From Chloroflexota bacterium (GTDB taxonomy: Bacteria; Chloroflexota; Dehalococcoidia; Lucifugimonadales; UBA3495), in contig PBMF01000025.1 in the NCBI GenBank assembly GCA_002721995.1, positions 151,834 to 215,833 of the forward strand: 64,000 nt of DNA. The letters are read 5' to 3'. This document shows, piece by piece, positions 17,554 through 27,000 of this stretch (its first letter is position 1; each line of letters starts with the position of its first letter). Made by a program: the position numbers and the translations under genes. Below the pieces are notes generated by a model, which was not told the DNA's origin, searched no databases, and saw only the letters and a list, made by a program, of their open reading frames with translations.

Positions 17554-17601
17554 ATGGTTAGCTGTTAGAGGGCTGCGTCAGCCCAAAAGTGGATGCCTGA
17601 C

Positions 17602-18630
17602 TTACAGGCGGGGACCAGCGAAGGTCGGGGACTGGGTCTTGTAGACCTGGATGCGGTTCCTGGCCGACTCGGGCACGAAGATGTTGCCCTCGTCGTCGAC
17701 GGTGACGCCCGTCGGTCCCCAGAAGTCCTTCTCGCGCTCCAGACCTTGGGCCCGGTCCCGTTCGCCCCACATCTCTGCGTTGGCGTCCAGCTTGTCCTTG
17801 GCCCACTTGGAGATACCGGCCTCGCCGGTCTTCAGACCGACAAAGTTGCCGTCTTCGTCGAAGATCTGGAGACGGTTGTTCAGCCAGTCGGCGACGTAGA
17901 TCACGCCGTCCCGGTCCACGGCCACACCGGTGGGACGGTCGAACTGACCTTCCTCGGAACCGGATTCCCCAAACTTCATGAGGAACGTGCCGTCGGGGCT
18001 GAACTTCTGGATACGGTCGTTTCTCCAGTCCGCGATGAAGATATCGCCGTGACTGTCGATGGTGATGCCCCAGGGCATATTGAACTCGCCGTCGCCGCTG
18101 CCGTAGCTGCCGAACTTGGCGATGAACTTGCCGTCCTTGGTGAATTTCTGGACACGGTGGTTATTGCTGTCCACGATGTACAGGTTGTCGTCGGCGTCGA
18201 AGGCCATGCCCGAAGGCCGGTCCAGTTCGCCGTCGCCGCTGCCCGTCTTCTCTTCCCACTTGCCCAGGTACTCCCCGTCCTTGGAAAAGGAGGAGATCCG
18301 GTTCAGCCACTCGTCGCTGATGAACAGGTTTTCGGCCTTGTCCAGCGCGATGGAGGTAGGCCAGACCAGGGAGCCGTCTTCCATGTTGAATTCGTGGGGC
18401 CCCTGATAGTTGATGCCCCTGGCGAAGGTGGAGATGAATTCCTCGTCGGTGGTGCAGACGGTTACCCGCACGCCCTCCGGACGGAATTCCGTACCACGGC
18501 ATAGGACATACATGATGCCCTCTTTACCCCGGGCCACGTAGACCGGATAGTTGAAGCCAGGGCCGAACTGTTCGCCACGGCCGATGGTCTTCGTATATTG
18601 CACGCTGATGTGCGAAATCTCTGTAGTCAT
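17602..18630 (-). CDS. NHL-repeat beta-propeller protein
   Basis: 342 residues with repeated NHL blades: DRPSGMAFDADDNLYIVDSN, MPWGITIDSHGDIFIADWRN and DRPTGVAVDRDGVIYVADWLN-type units at about 48-residue spacing, six blades in all. No signal peptide, so cytosolic or released by another route. Such proteins are ligand-binding or lactonase/lyase scaffolds; function here is unknown. GGGGAAG lies before the ATG. It follows the DUF1501 gene by 43 bases on the same strand, so the DUF1800-DUF1501-NHL genes are probably one operon. Confidence 0.88.
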   Translation of the reverse strand: MTTEISHISVQYTKTIGRGEQFGPGFNYPVYVARGKEGIMYVLCRGTEFRPEGVRVTVCTTDEEFISTFARGINYQGPHEFNMEDGSLVWPTSIALDKAENLFISDEWLNRISSFSKDGEYLGKWEEKTGSGDGELDRPSGMAFDADDNLYIVDSNNHRVQKFTKDGKFIAKFGSYGSGDGEFNMPWGITIDSHGDIFIADWRNDRIQKFSPDGTFLMKFGESGSEEGQFDRPTGVAVDRDGVIYVADWLNNRLQIFDEDGNFVGLKTGEAGISKWAKDKLDANAEMWGERDRAQGLEREKDFWGPTGVTVDDEGNIFVPESARNRIQVYKTQSPTFAGPRL

Positions 18631-18673
18631 ATCTTCCCCAGAGAGTTAGATTTTGCTGATGCGAGGGTCTGAC

Positions 18674-19813
18674 CTAGACGAAGGCCAACTTCTCGAACTC
18701 GCCGTTCACGATGGGTTTGGAATCCAGGCCCATCCAGTCTTCCAAGATGGTCGCGTAGACGCTGCGGAAATCGGTGTTGAACTGCAGGTCGCCGTCGTCC
18801 AGCTTGTCGGCATCCAGGGAAGGATATTCCCCGTAGAGTCCGCCCTTGACCTGGTCGCCGATGATGAAGCAGTGTCCGCCGGCTCCGTGATCGGTGCCGG
18901 AACCGTTGTCCTTGACCCGGCGGCCGAACTCGGTGAAGACCAGGAGCAGCACGTCTTCACCGGCGTTGTGCTCTTTCAGGTCGTCATAGAAGTCGCCGAC
19001 GGCCCGGCTGGTCTCGGTCCAGAGCCGGGTGTGGGCGGCCATCTGGCCGGCATGGGTGTCGAAGCTGTTGAAGGGGGCCGTGGTGTACAGCACCCTGGTG
19101 CCAAACCCAGCCATGTGGGTCTGGGCGATATTCCGCATGTACTGGCTCACCGTATCGGCACCGTATTCCACGGTGGAGGAATACATACCGGGGGCGGCGC
19201 TCAGGATATCGGCGCCCTTGAGGGCGTCCAGTCCGGTGTGGGCCAGGTAGTCCATGACCGGGCCGGTGCCGATCATCGGAGAGTAGACCTTGGAGAAGAC
19301 ATCGAGGGCCTTGGTCCGCTGGTCATCATCGTCGATGCCGGTGAGGACGCCGTAGGTCTCCAGGTTTCCGACCGATGCGGCCGCAACGCCGGGAGCAACC
19401 AGGGCCCTGGGAAGTCCACGGCCGAAGTTAACGGCGGTAAGTACGTTTTCACCCTTGGGGTCCAGGTCCCGGACCACGCGTCCCAGCCAGCCTTCGTCGC
19501 CGACCTTTGCCGGTTCGCAGGTGTGCCAGATGTCCATGGACCGGAAATGGGACCGGCTTCCCGTGGGGTAGCCGACACCCTGGACGATTGCCATATGACC
19601 CTCGTCATACAGCTTCTTCATGGGACTCATGTTGGGGTTGAAACCGATCTGGTCGTCGATCTGAAGGACCTGGTCTTCGGGCACCACGACGTTGGTCCGG
19701 TTGTCGTAGTATTTCGGGTTGCCGTAGGGGACCACCGTGTTCAGGGCGTCATTCCCGCCGGCCAACTGCAGTACAACCAGTACCGGATCTTTCTTCGTTG
19801 ATGTCATATTCAA
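18674..19813 (-). CDS. DUF1501 domain-containing protein
   Basis: 379 residues of the DUF1501 family, a relative of alkaline phosphatase/sulfatase folds. Recognisable blocks: VLQLAGGNDALNTVVPYG, GVGYPTGSRSHFRSMDIWHT, NSFDTHAGQ, VFTEFGRRVKDNGSGTDHG and GHCFIIG. Most family members begin with a Tat signal; this one starts directly with the domain (MNMTSTKKDPVLVVLQ), so it would stay in the cytosol unless the partner exports it. It sits 66 bases after the DUF1800 gene; the two families nearly always occur together. Biochemical role is unknown. Confidence 0.92.
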   Translation of the reverse strand: MNMTSTKKDPVLVVLQLAGGNDALNTVVPYGNPKYYDNRTNVVVPEDQVLQIDDQIGFNPNMSPMKKLYDEGHMAIVQGVGYPTGSRSHFRSMDIWHTCEPAKVGDEGWLGRVVRDLDPKGENVLTAVNFGRGLPRALVAPGVAAASVGNLETYGVLTGIDDDDQRTKALDVFSKVYSPMIGTGPVMDYLAHTGLDALKGADILSAAPGMYSSTVEYGADTVSQYMRNIAQTHMAGFGTRVLYTTAPFNSFDTHAGQMAAHTRLWTETSRAVGDFYDDLKEHNAGEDVLLLVFTEFGRRVKDNGSGTDHGAGGHCFIIGDQVKGGLYGEYPSLDADKLDDGDLQFNTDFRSVYATILEDWMGLDSKPIVNGEFEKLAFV

Positions 19814-19879
19814 TCTCCGGGGCTGCCCGGCCGTTGTCCCAACGTACCCGGGCAGCGATTTTCGATTTATTGGGCCGGT

Positions 19880-21286
19880 CTAGGCGAATAGATACTCGGT
19901 GGTCGCCACAATGGACTGGAGCATGGTTGCCACCTGGTTCGGGAAGGCTTCGGAATCGGTCCGAATCTCCCCTTCGCCGGCGGCCAGTTCCAGCAGCTGC
20001 TTACGGGTCTCGTCGGCCAACTGATAGGCGCCCAGGTTCTCCAGACAACCGTCAACCAATTGCTCGGCGGACAGGACGGGTCCCACGCTGCTCAAGCGGC
20101 TGATGATGTCTTTGACGCCGGTGTGGCTGGTGTTGCCGACCTGGTCCGCCGTGAAGTTGATGCGCTCAACCAGCGTACCTGAGTCGATCCACTCACGGCC
20201 CGTGTGCCAGCCCTCGACGGTGGGCGGGTTCAGCAGGTCCTGGCCCATGAACCGGATGTTCATGGTCATCATGTCCAGACCGGGCCTGGGGAACTTGAAG
20301 TCTCCCACCAGTTTGAGGGTGCCGACCACGGTTTCCGCCGGGCTCTTCACCTTGGCGAACTTGGCATTCTTGAACCAGTCCGACTTGAAGAGGACCCGCA
20401 GCATCGAGGTGATGTTGTAGTTGGAGCGGAAGTACTCGTCTTCCAGTTCCTTGATGGCAGCCATGTCCTGGGGAGGGGTGTCCTTCCAGGCGGGCACCTG
20501 AACGTCGTCGGCAACGAAGAAGTTATAGAGGTGGCGGGCCACGAAACGGGCGGTGGCCGGCTGCTTCACGATAATGTCGATGATGTCGTCACCGTCGAAG
20601 TTGCCGGTCTCGCCCAGGAAGGTCTTTTCTTCGTCATCATGGTCGCGGGGGTCGAACATGAACTTGGCTTCGTACTTGCCGTAGGGGTAGCGGGGGATGG
20701 AGTTGGTCACGGTCCAACCGGTGAAGGCGCGGGCCGCTTCCTTTACGTCGTCCTCGCTGTAGTTGAAGCCGCCGTCCATGCCGACGCCCAGAGAGAACAG
20801 TTCCAGGAGTTCCCGGCCCCAGTTCTCATTGATGGCGCCCTTGTGGCTCATGCAGTTGTCCAGATAGAAGACCATTGCCGGGTCGCGGGCCAGGCCCTTG
20901 AGCAGGTCGTGGAAGCTGTTCATCCCGGTGGTCCGGAACATTTCCAGCTCCAGGAACTGCTGGCGGGGATATTCACATTTGGCGTGGCCGGTGACCAGCA
21001 CACAGTGCCAGAAGAGGGCGATCTTCTCCTGCAACGGGCGCTTGGAGTTGATCATGCGGAAGGTCCACTCTTCTTGTTGTCCTTCCAGGCCGGCCTGGGA
21101 GAGCCAGTCCGTCTTGTAGCGCATCATGATGTCGCGCTCCATGGGAGGCTGGGACTCCGGGTCAAGTAACTCCTCTACGGTGGCGTCATATCCTTTGGCG
21201 GCTCTGGCTTGCAGCTCTTCCAACGGAGCGCCAAAACCGGCGCGGCGCATGAGGTGGGCCATTAAAGAGATATCTTGATCAGACAT
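19880..21286 (-). CDS. DUF1800 domain-containing protein
   Basis: 468 residues of the DUF1800 family. Diagnostic features: LMRRAGFGAPLEELQ at the start, KIALFWHCVLVTGHAK, MVFYLDNCMSHKGAINENWG, ELLELFSLGVG and PPTVEGWHTGREWIDSG. The family is helical, mostly Tat/Sec-exported in other bacteria, and of unknown function; no signal is seen here. First gene of the operon with DUF1501 and NHL. A TTCCCTAGGGAA palindrome lies 33 bases upstream of the ATG. Confidence 0.92.
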   Translation of the reverse strand: MSDQDISLMAHLMRRAGFGAPLEELQARAAKGYDATVEELLDPESQPPMERDIMMRYKTDWLSQAGLEGQQEEWTFRMINSKRPLQEKIALFWHCVLVTGHAKCEYPRQQFLELEMFRTTGMNSFHDLLKGLARDPAMVFYLDNCMSHKGAINENWGRELLELFSLGVGMDGGFNYSEDDVKEAARAFTGWTVTNSIPRYPYGKYEAKFMFDPRDHDDEEKTFLGETGNFDGDDIIDIIVKQPATARFVARHLYNFFVADDVQVPAWKDTPPQDMAAIKELEDEYFRSNYNITSMLRVLFKSDWFKNAKFAKVKSPAETVVGTLKLVGDFKFPRPGLDMMTMNIRFMGQDLLNPPTVEGWHTGREWIDSGTLVERINFTADQVGNTSHTGVKDIISRLSSVGPVLSAEQLVDGCLENLGAYQLADETRKQLLELAAGEGEIRTDSEAFPNQVATMLQSIVATTEYLFA

Positions 21287-21316
21287 TTGTTTCCTCCCGA
21301 CTCAACAGTTTGTTGA

Positions 21317-21332
21317 AATTCCCTAGGGAAAT
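21317..21332. promoter_or_regulatory. Palindrome AATTCCCTAGGGAAAT upstream of the DUF1800 operon
   Basis: Perfect 12-bp core TTCCCTAGGGAA, placed 33-44 bases before the DUF1800 start. Same TTCC-N4-GGAA core and spacing as the sites at 7146 and 43036, suggesting one regulator. Confidence 0.4.
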
Positions 21333-21519
21333 GTTCGGCGGTTTAAGGCTGTTTCTGCACCGATATCTACGGTTTACGACGCTGTGCGCCGGATTCCGTG
21401 ACATTCGGTCTGGCACGCCTGTTCACGCACCGAATCTTATTGGGAATAATATTCCCCACCCAGTTAATCGTCAATATAAGAGCCGGGGATCTATTCCCAA
21501 GACCGTTGGGTATTTTGAC

Positions 21520-22122
21520 CTATGCAGGACCTTTGTTGACGCTGATGCCCAGCTCGGCATGCAGGTCTTTTATGGTCTCGGCCCTGGAACGCTGGGGCTT
21601 GCGCACCCGACGGCCAATGGGCTCGTTCTCGATCTTCGGAATCATCTTCATTGCCACGAAGACCGGTCCCTCGGCCTTCATGATGCTTTCAATGTTGTTG
21701 GTGAACTCTTCCAGGTTGTCGAACTGGAAGGTGGACGCATAACCGGCTTCCCTGGCCATACCGGCATAGTTGATATCGGAAGCGTTGGGCACCGGCTGAC
21801 CGCCAGTGGTGGCGTAGCATTCGTTGTCCATCAGGAAGTGGTAGAAGTTCTTGGGCTTCTTACCGGCGATGGTCCCCAGGACGCCCATGTTCATCTGCAA
21901 TGCGCCTTCGGAGTCGAAGAGCACCACCTTCTCGTCGGGCTGGGCCAGGGCGAAACCCAGGGATGCGGAGTTGGTCTGCCCCATGGCTCCCTGGAGCGTC
22001 AGGTCCCGGCTTTTGTCCTCGGAGACTTCGCTCCAGTCCCGGCCGGACGTTCCGGTTACCAAGACTATGGCCTTGCCCCGGTGCGGCTGAAACGCCCGGA
22101 ACATATCTGCTGAGTCGAACAT
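21520..22122 (-). CDS. TPP-dependent decarboxylase, C-terminal (beta) subunit, sulfopyruvate/phosphonopyruvate decarboxylase-like
   Basis: 200 residues corresponding to the TPP pyrophosphate-binding half of a split decarboxylase (ComE-like). The region GFALAQPDEKVVLFDSEG (about 56-73), then ALQMNMGVLGTI and FLMDNECYATTGGQP, matches the GDG-to-NN TPP motif, although the GDG itself reads DSEG, a deviation. The gene for the alpha half is 74 bases upstream on the same strand. Substrates of the family are 2-oxo acids with sulfonate or phosphonate groups; which one is used here is unknown. Confidence 0.82.
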   Translation of the reverse strand: MFDSADMFRAFQPHRGKAIVLVTGTSGRDWSEVSEDKSRDLTLQGAMGQTNSASLGFALAQPDEKVVLFDSEGALQMNMGVLGTIAGKKPKNFYHFLMDNECYATTGGQPVPNASDINYAGMAREAGYASTFQFDNLEEFTNNIESIMKAEGPVFVAMKMIPKIENEPIGRRVRKPQRSRAETIKDLHAELGISVNKGPA

Positions 22123-22196
22123 CGTGCACCTCCAGTGCGGAAGGTTTTATTCGTTGTTGGTCTGTTTGGTGGTACGGCTTGGATGAAGCCGGGAGC

Positions 22197-22718
22197 TTAA
22201 GTCCGGTTGAAGCCGTGGTATTCGTCGCCGATGAGGACGGCAACGGGCCGGCTCTGTTCCCGGGCTTCTTTGAATGCCAGGGAGATGCGGTCGGCGTCGC
22301 CTTCCTGCTCCACCAGGTAGTAGTTGATTCCCATGGCGTGCAGGAAAGTCTCGGTGTATTTGGCAGCGGAGTCGGTGACCAGGCCGTGGCGGGTCCAGCC
22401 CCGGTAGCCGATCATCATAACCATGGGGAACCCGGCGTCCAGGGCCATGCCCCGGATGGAATCGCCGGACTCCATCATGCCGGTGTTCTGGATGACACAG
22501 ACCGGCACCTTGCCGCCGACGATCAGTCCCAGGGCGATGGCGAAGGTCTCACCCTCGCGGGAGGTGGGGACGATGTCCAGCCAGTCCTGCTGCTTCATTA
22601 ATTCATAGAGGTAATTGGTTTCGCTGTCGGGGATGGTGACGATGTGGGTGACGCCGTTCTTTTTGAACTCGGCCACCAACGTTTCGGGTCTTAGCAGTGC
22701 TGCCTGTTCTTGGACCAT
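22197..22718 (-). CDS. TPP-dependent decarboxylase, N-terminal (alpha) subunit, sulfopyruvate/phosphonopyruvate decarboxylase-like
   Basis: 173 residues when started at MVQEQAAL, which has GGGAGGA 9 bases upstream; the frame stays open for 25 more codons. It is the PYR half of a split TPP enzyme (ComD-like): GVTHIVTIPDSETNYLYELM, the catalytic glutamate in PTSREGETFAIALGL (about 51-65), VIQNTGMMESGDSIRGM and MMIGYRGW. Works with the beta subunit just downstream. The neighbouring MFS carriers could import the acid it decarboxylates; that link is inference. Confidence 0.84.
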   Translation of the reverse strand: MVQEQAALLRPETLVAEFKKNGVTHIVTIPDSETNYLYELMKQQDWLDIVPTSREGETFAIALGLIVGGKVPVCVIQNTGMMESGDSIRGMALDAGFPMVMMIGYRGWTRHGLVTDSAAKYTETFLHAMGINYYLVEQEGDADRISLAFKEAREQSRPVAVLIGDEYHGFNRT

Positions 22719-22973
22719 GGGCCGTTCCTCCCTAGTGGGTCTACGTGTGGACCTGGGTATGGTTCCGGGGCCGTGCCGGTACTGGACGGCCACTAAATAT
22801 AGGCTTTGCCGGGGCGTCTTTTGGGCGCCTCATTATATTAATCAATCAATCTCTCAGTCAATCTTGGCGTGACCGTTCGTCCTGTCCTGTTGAGATTGCG
22901 TGTAATATAAACGCCCAAGCCCCAGACTGGTTCTTCCCATCCCCTCGGATCTGCCGGGCGACAGGGTTTTTAG

Positions 22974-24290
22974 ATGCTTCTTGCGTCCCGTTTACGGGAT
23001 ACATTCCCCTTTTACTACGGGTGGGTTGTGGTCGGTGCGGCGAGCACGGTTGTTTTCGCCCGCATGGCCCCGGCCATCACCACGCTGACCGTCCTGATCT
23101 ATCCGATGTCCCAGGAGTTGGGCTGGAACCGTACTGTCATCTCAGGTGCGGTCAGCGCTGGCGCCATCGCTTCTTTGGTGCTATCCCCGGTGGTCGGTTG
23201 GGCGATCGACCGGTTCGGCGCCCGGCCCGTATTGGTGATCAGCGTCCTGGGTCTCAGTGCTGCCATGCTGTCTTTGGCCTGGGCCGTGATTCCCGTGACC
23301 TTCTACGTCGCCTTCGCCGCGGCCAGGGTGGTATTCCACACCTCCGCCCCCAACGGCGCCAGCACGGTGGCCTCACGCTGGTTCATCAGGAAGCGGGGCC
23401 GGGCCATCGGGGTGGTTTTCGTTTTCGGAGCGGTGGGGGGGATTGTATTCACCATGTTGGCGTCACTGGTGGTGGACAGCTACGGGTTGAAGGCCACCTG
23501 GATCACCATCGGAGTCATGCTGCTGGTGACATCCGTCGCGCCGTCCCTGTTTCTCGTGGCCGAGCGTCCAGAGGATGTGGGTCTTCTGCCCGACGGCCTC
23601 TCACCGGCTCCTGGACCATCCTCAGAAAGTATCCCCCAGCCGCCGGCCGCTGTTGCCGGAGGGCAACCGTCCCGCTTCGATGATATTTCCTGGTCGTTCG
23701 GTGAGGCGGTCCACACCAAGACCTTTTGGCTGCTGGTGTTCTTTGGCTTCGCCATTTTCTTCGTGCATACCAGCATCGGCGTTCACATGGGGGCCTATTT
23801 CAGAGACGTGGGACTGGGCCCAACCGACGCCGCCCTGGCGGTGAGCCTCAGTTGGGTAGTATCGGCGGTGGGCAGTGTTATTTGGGGTTGGGTCTGCGAC
23901 CGCATGGATATCCGTTACGCCTATTCAGGCATGTTCTTCGTTCAGGCGGGGAGCACTCTCTACCTGATATTTGTGACCGGGCCCGCCGGTGTGTTCGTGG
24001 CCGCCGCCCTGTTTGGGATCGTCTCGTCGGGGTCTAACGTGCTGCCGGCGATCATGTTTGCCGACTACTTTGGCCGCGACTCTTTGGGTAAAATCAGGGG
24101 CCTGGGCGAAGTCGGTGTGCTGCTCGGCCAGGCAACGGGTCCAATCATCGCCGGGCTGCTCTTCGACCTGCAGGGAGACTACACGACCATTTTCATCGTA
24201 TTCGTCGGCCTGGCCCTGGGATGCAGTATCCTAGTGTCAAAGGCACGGAAGCCTGTGAAGCGGAGCCAACAAGCCGTGGGCGGAACCTAG
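22974..24290 (+). CDS. MFS transporter, monocarboxylate/oxalate-type (copy 1)
   Basis: 438 residues, about 12 membrane helices. It begins MLLASRLRDTFPFYYGWVVV, the YGWxxV start typical of oxalate/formate and monocarboxylate porters. The motif between helices 2 and 3 is GWAIDRFGARPVL, and RWFIRKRGRAIGVVF follows helix 4. The central loop is about 205-240. It is followed after 30 bases by a close paralogue in the same order and with the same N-terminus. Divergent from the split TPP decarboxylase. Likely imports small carboxylates; the substrate is not known. Confidence 0.92.
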   Translation: MLLASRLRDTFPFYYGWVVVGAASTVVFARMAPAITTLTVLIYPMSQELGWNRTVISGAVSAGAIASLVLSPVVGWAIDRFGARPVLVISVLGLSAAMLSLAWAVIPVTFYVAFAAARVVFHTSAPNGASTVASRWFIRKRGRAIGVVFVFGAVGGIVFTMLASLVVDSYGLKATWITIGVMLLVTSVAPSLFLVAERPEDVGLLPDGLSPAPGPSSESIPQPPAAVAGGQPSRFDDISWSFGEAVHTKTFWLLVFFGFAIFFVHTSIGVHMGAYFRDVGLGPTDAALAVSLSWVVSAVGSVIWGWVCDRMDIRYAYSGMFFVQAGSTLYLIFVTGPAGVFVAAALFGIVSSGSNVLPAIMFADYFGRDSLGKIRGLGEVGVLLGQATGPIIAGLLFDLQGDYTTIFIVFVGLALGCSILVSKARKPVKRSQQAVGGT

Positions 24291-24320
24291 GACACCCAGG
24301 CGCAACAAGAGAAAACAACC

Positions 24321-25628
24321 TTGCTTTTAGCAAGTAGACTCAAAAACGTATTCCCCTTCTATTATGGCTGGGTGGTGGTCGGAGCCTCCGGTACGGCCGT
24401 CTTCGCCCGGATGGCGCCCAACATCACCACCCTAACCCTTTTCATTTACCCCATGTCCCAGGAGCTGGGTTGGAGCCGCACACTCATCAGTGGTGCGGTG
24501 AGCGCCGGCGCCCTGGCGGCCCTCGTCCTGTCGCCGGCCATCGGTTGGGCCATCGACCGGTACGGAGTGCGGACGGTGCTGGCCATCAGCATGGTGGTCC
24601 TGGGACTCTCCATGACCTCAATGGCCTGGGCCACGGTCCCGGTCACCTTCTACGTCGCCTTCGCCACCGCCCGGGTGATTTTCCACACCCCTGCTCCCAT
24701 CGGGGCCAGTACCGTGACCTCCCGCTGGTTCATCCGGAAACGGGGCCGCGCCATAGGAATAATCTTCCTCTGCGGGGCCGTCGGCGGTCTGGTTTTCACC
24801 ATGCAAACGGCGTTGATGATTGAGCATTTCGGCACCAAGGCAGCCTGGCTCAGTCTGGGTCTTGTGGTATTTGCCGTGTCCGTGGCGCCATCGTTGTTCC
24901 TGGTGGCTGAACGGCCGGAGGACATTGGCCTGCGCCCCGACAACGACCCGGAACCGGCGATAACAGGCAACGAACATGAACCCCAGCTAGCGGAGAAGAT
25001 GGCGGATGACGATTCCTGGACATTGGCCGAGACCCTCAGGTCCAAAGCGTTCTGGATACTGTTCTTCATGGGCATGGCCATGTTCGCCGTGAATACTGGG
25101 ACCAACGTGCACATCGGCGCCTACTACCGGGACAAGGGCCTGACCCTGACCCTCGCGGCGGTGGCCATCAGCTTCAGCTGGCTGATATCCGCCTGCGGAA
25201 GTGTCATTTGGGGTTGGATACTGGAGAAGATGGAGGCCCGCTTCGCCTATGCCATCGTTTTCTTGATCCTGGGTGTCAGCACTCTATACCTGCTCACCGT
25301 GAGCACCGTTGCAGGAGCTTTCGGCGCTGCGGCGTTGATCGGCTGTGTGTCCGCCGGTTCCAACGTCATAATCTCGGTGATGTATGCTAATTACTTCGGT
25401 AGGAACGCCCTGGGGAGGATTCGGGGCATCGGTGAAACGGGAGTGCTTATCGGCCAGTCTGCCGGTCCGCTGCTGGCCGGAGTGCTGTTCGATTCCCGGG
25501 GCAGTTACACCTTAGTATTTCTACTCTTCGGCGGTTTGGCCCTCGCTTGCAGCCTGATCGTGCTGACGGCCAGAGTGCCGGTCCGCCCGCCCCGGGCGGC
25601 TGCCGTGTCCAGTGTGGGGGCAATCTGA
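24321..25628 (+). CDS. MFS transporter, monocarboxylate/oxalate-type (copy 2)
   Basis: 435 residues, clearly a tandem duplicate of the preceding gene: MLLASRLKNVFPFYYGWVVV, GWAIDRYGVRTVL, RWFIRKRGRAIGIIF and ACGSVIWGW all line up. The central loop differs most. It starts with TTG and has only a weak ribosome site, so it may depend on translation of copy 1. Only 18 bases separate it from the flavin monooxygenase gene, so transport and oxidation are probably coupled. Confidence 0.92.
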   Translation: MLLASRLKNVFPFYYGWVVVGASGTAVFARMAPNITTLTLFIYPMSQELGWSRTLISGAVSAGALAALVLSPAIGWAIDRYGVRTVLAISMVVLGLSMTSMAWATVPVTFYVAFATARVIFHTPAPIGASTVTSRWFIRKRGRAIGIIFLCGAVGGLVFTMQTALMIEHFGTKAAWLSLGLVVFAVSVAPSLFLVAERPEDIGLRPDNDPEPAITGNEHEPQLAEKMADDDSWTLAETLRSKAFWILFFMGMAMFAVNTGTNVHIGAYYRDKGLTLTLAAVAISFSWLISACGSVIWGWILEKMEARFAYAIVFLILGVSTLYLLTVSTVAGAFGAAALIGCVSAGSNVIISVMYANYFGRNALGRIRGIGETGVLIGQSAGPLLAGVLFDSRGSYTLVFLLFGGLALACSLIVLTARVPVRPPRAAAVSSVGAI

Positions 25629-25646
25629 TACCAAAGGTCCGCTGTC

Positions 25647-26990
25647 ATGGCTGATAACAACGAAAAGCAGATGCTGTTGGTGGCCTTTCTACAGGCCTCC
25701 AACTGCTCCAACTACACCGGCTCCTGGCGGCATCCCGAGACTGCGCCAGAGTTCCTGGACCTGCGTTTTTACCAGGACATCGCCGAGACCCTGGAACGGG
25801 GCAAGTTCCACCTGGTTTTCATCGACGACCGCCTGGCCATGCCCTCTCGGCTGGGGGACTCCTTCGCCGAGGCAGTGGAGAACGGCGTCCGGGTGGTGAA
25901 GCTGGACCTGGTCCCAATCATCACTGCCATGGGGCTGGCCACCCAGCATCTGGGCCTGGGGGCCACTTATTCGACCACCTACTATTCGCCCTTCCACGTC
26001 GCCCGTTTGTTCGCCTCCCTGGACCATTTCACCCAGGGCCGGGTCGCCTGGAACGTGGTCACGTCACTGAACGACTCCGAGGCCCAGAACTTCGGCGTCT
26101 CCGAGCACCAGGGCCACGACGACCGCTACGACGTGGCTGACGAGTTCATGCGCGCCGCCTTTGACCTGTGGGACTCATGGGAGGACGGGGCCGTCCTGCT
26201 GGACAAGGACTCGGGCCGGTTTGCCGATGCCAGTAAGGTACACCGGGTGGATCACGAAGGGGAGTACTTCCAGGTGCGCGGCCCGCTGACCGTCCCCAGG
26301 CCGCCCCAGGGGCACCCGGTGCTGGTGCAAGCGGGCCAGTCCGAACGGGGCCGCCAGTTCGCCTCCCGCTGGGGTGATCTGCTCTTTGTGATCTACCCCA
26401 CTCCCGAGGCCTGCAAGGCCTACCGGGACGACCTGCGCGGGAGGGCGGAGTCCGAAGGACGGGACCCCGAATCAGTGAAGGTGGCCCCGGCGGTCTACGT
26501 GGTGGTTGACGAGACCGAGGAGAAGGCGGCCGAAAAACTGCGGCAGATCGAGGACCTGGCCGAGCGGGTGGATTCCCTTGCCCTGCTCTCCGAGGTCTTC
26601 AACTACGACTTCTCCCAACACCCCGTGGACCAACCCCTCTCCGACGAGACCTTGGCATCCATGACCGGACTGCGGGGTTTCCTCGACCGGGTGATCCAGC
26701 TCAGCGGCACCAAGAACCCCAGCGTAAACGACTTCATCCAGTGGTCGGGCCGGGGCACCCTGCGGGAGCTGCCCTTATTCACCGGCACGCCGGCCCTGGT
26801 CGCCGACCAGATGGAAGCCTGGTTCCAGGCCGGTGCCTGTGACGGGTTCGTGCTGGCCGCCACCCATATGCCCGGCGCCTACCGGGACTTCGTAGACCTG
26901 GTGGTGCCCGAACTACAGCGCCGCGGCCTGTTCCGTAGCGACTATACCCCGGGCACCCTGCGCGACAACCTCGGTCTAGCCAGGCCCTGA
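25647..26990 (+). CDS. LLM class flavin-dependent monooxygenase, NtaA/SnaA/DszA family
   Basis: 447 residues of the nitrilotriacetate-monooxygenase type of the bacterial luciferase superfamily, which use FMNH2 from a separate reductase to oxygenate organic substrates. Markers: GSWRHPETAPEFLDL near the N-terminus, FHLVFIDDRLA, LGATYSTTYYSPFHVARLFA, GRVAWNVVTSLND and HPVLVQAGQSERGRQFASR (about 224-242). Sits at the end of a likely three-gene unit with two MFS carriers. No flavin reductase gene is in the window. The substrate is not known; expansion of this family is typical of marine SAR202 bacteria. Confidence 0.93.
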   Translation: MADNNEKQMLLVAFLQASNCSNYTGSWRHPETAPEFLDLRFYQDIAETLERGKFHLVFIDDRLAMPSRLGDSFAEAVENGVRVVKLDLVPIITAMGLATQHLGLGATYSTTYYSPFHVARLFASLDHFTQGRVAWNVVTSLNDSEAQNFGVSEHQGHDDRYDVADEFMRAAFDLWDSWEDGAVLLDKDSGRFADASKVHRVDHEGEYFQVRGPLTVPRPPQGHPVLVQAGQSERGRQFASRWGDLLFVIYPTPEACKAYRDDLRGRAESEGRDPESVKVAPAVYVVVDETEEKAAEKLRQIEDLAERVDSLALLSEVFNYDFSQHPVDQPLSDETLASMTGLRGFLDRVIQLSGTKNPSVNDFIQWSGRGTLRELPLFTGTPALVADQMEAWFQAGACDGFVLAATHMPGAYRDFVDLVVPELQRRGLFRSDYTPGTLRDNLGLARP

Positions 26991-27000
26991 CTGCCACGGG

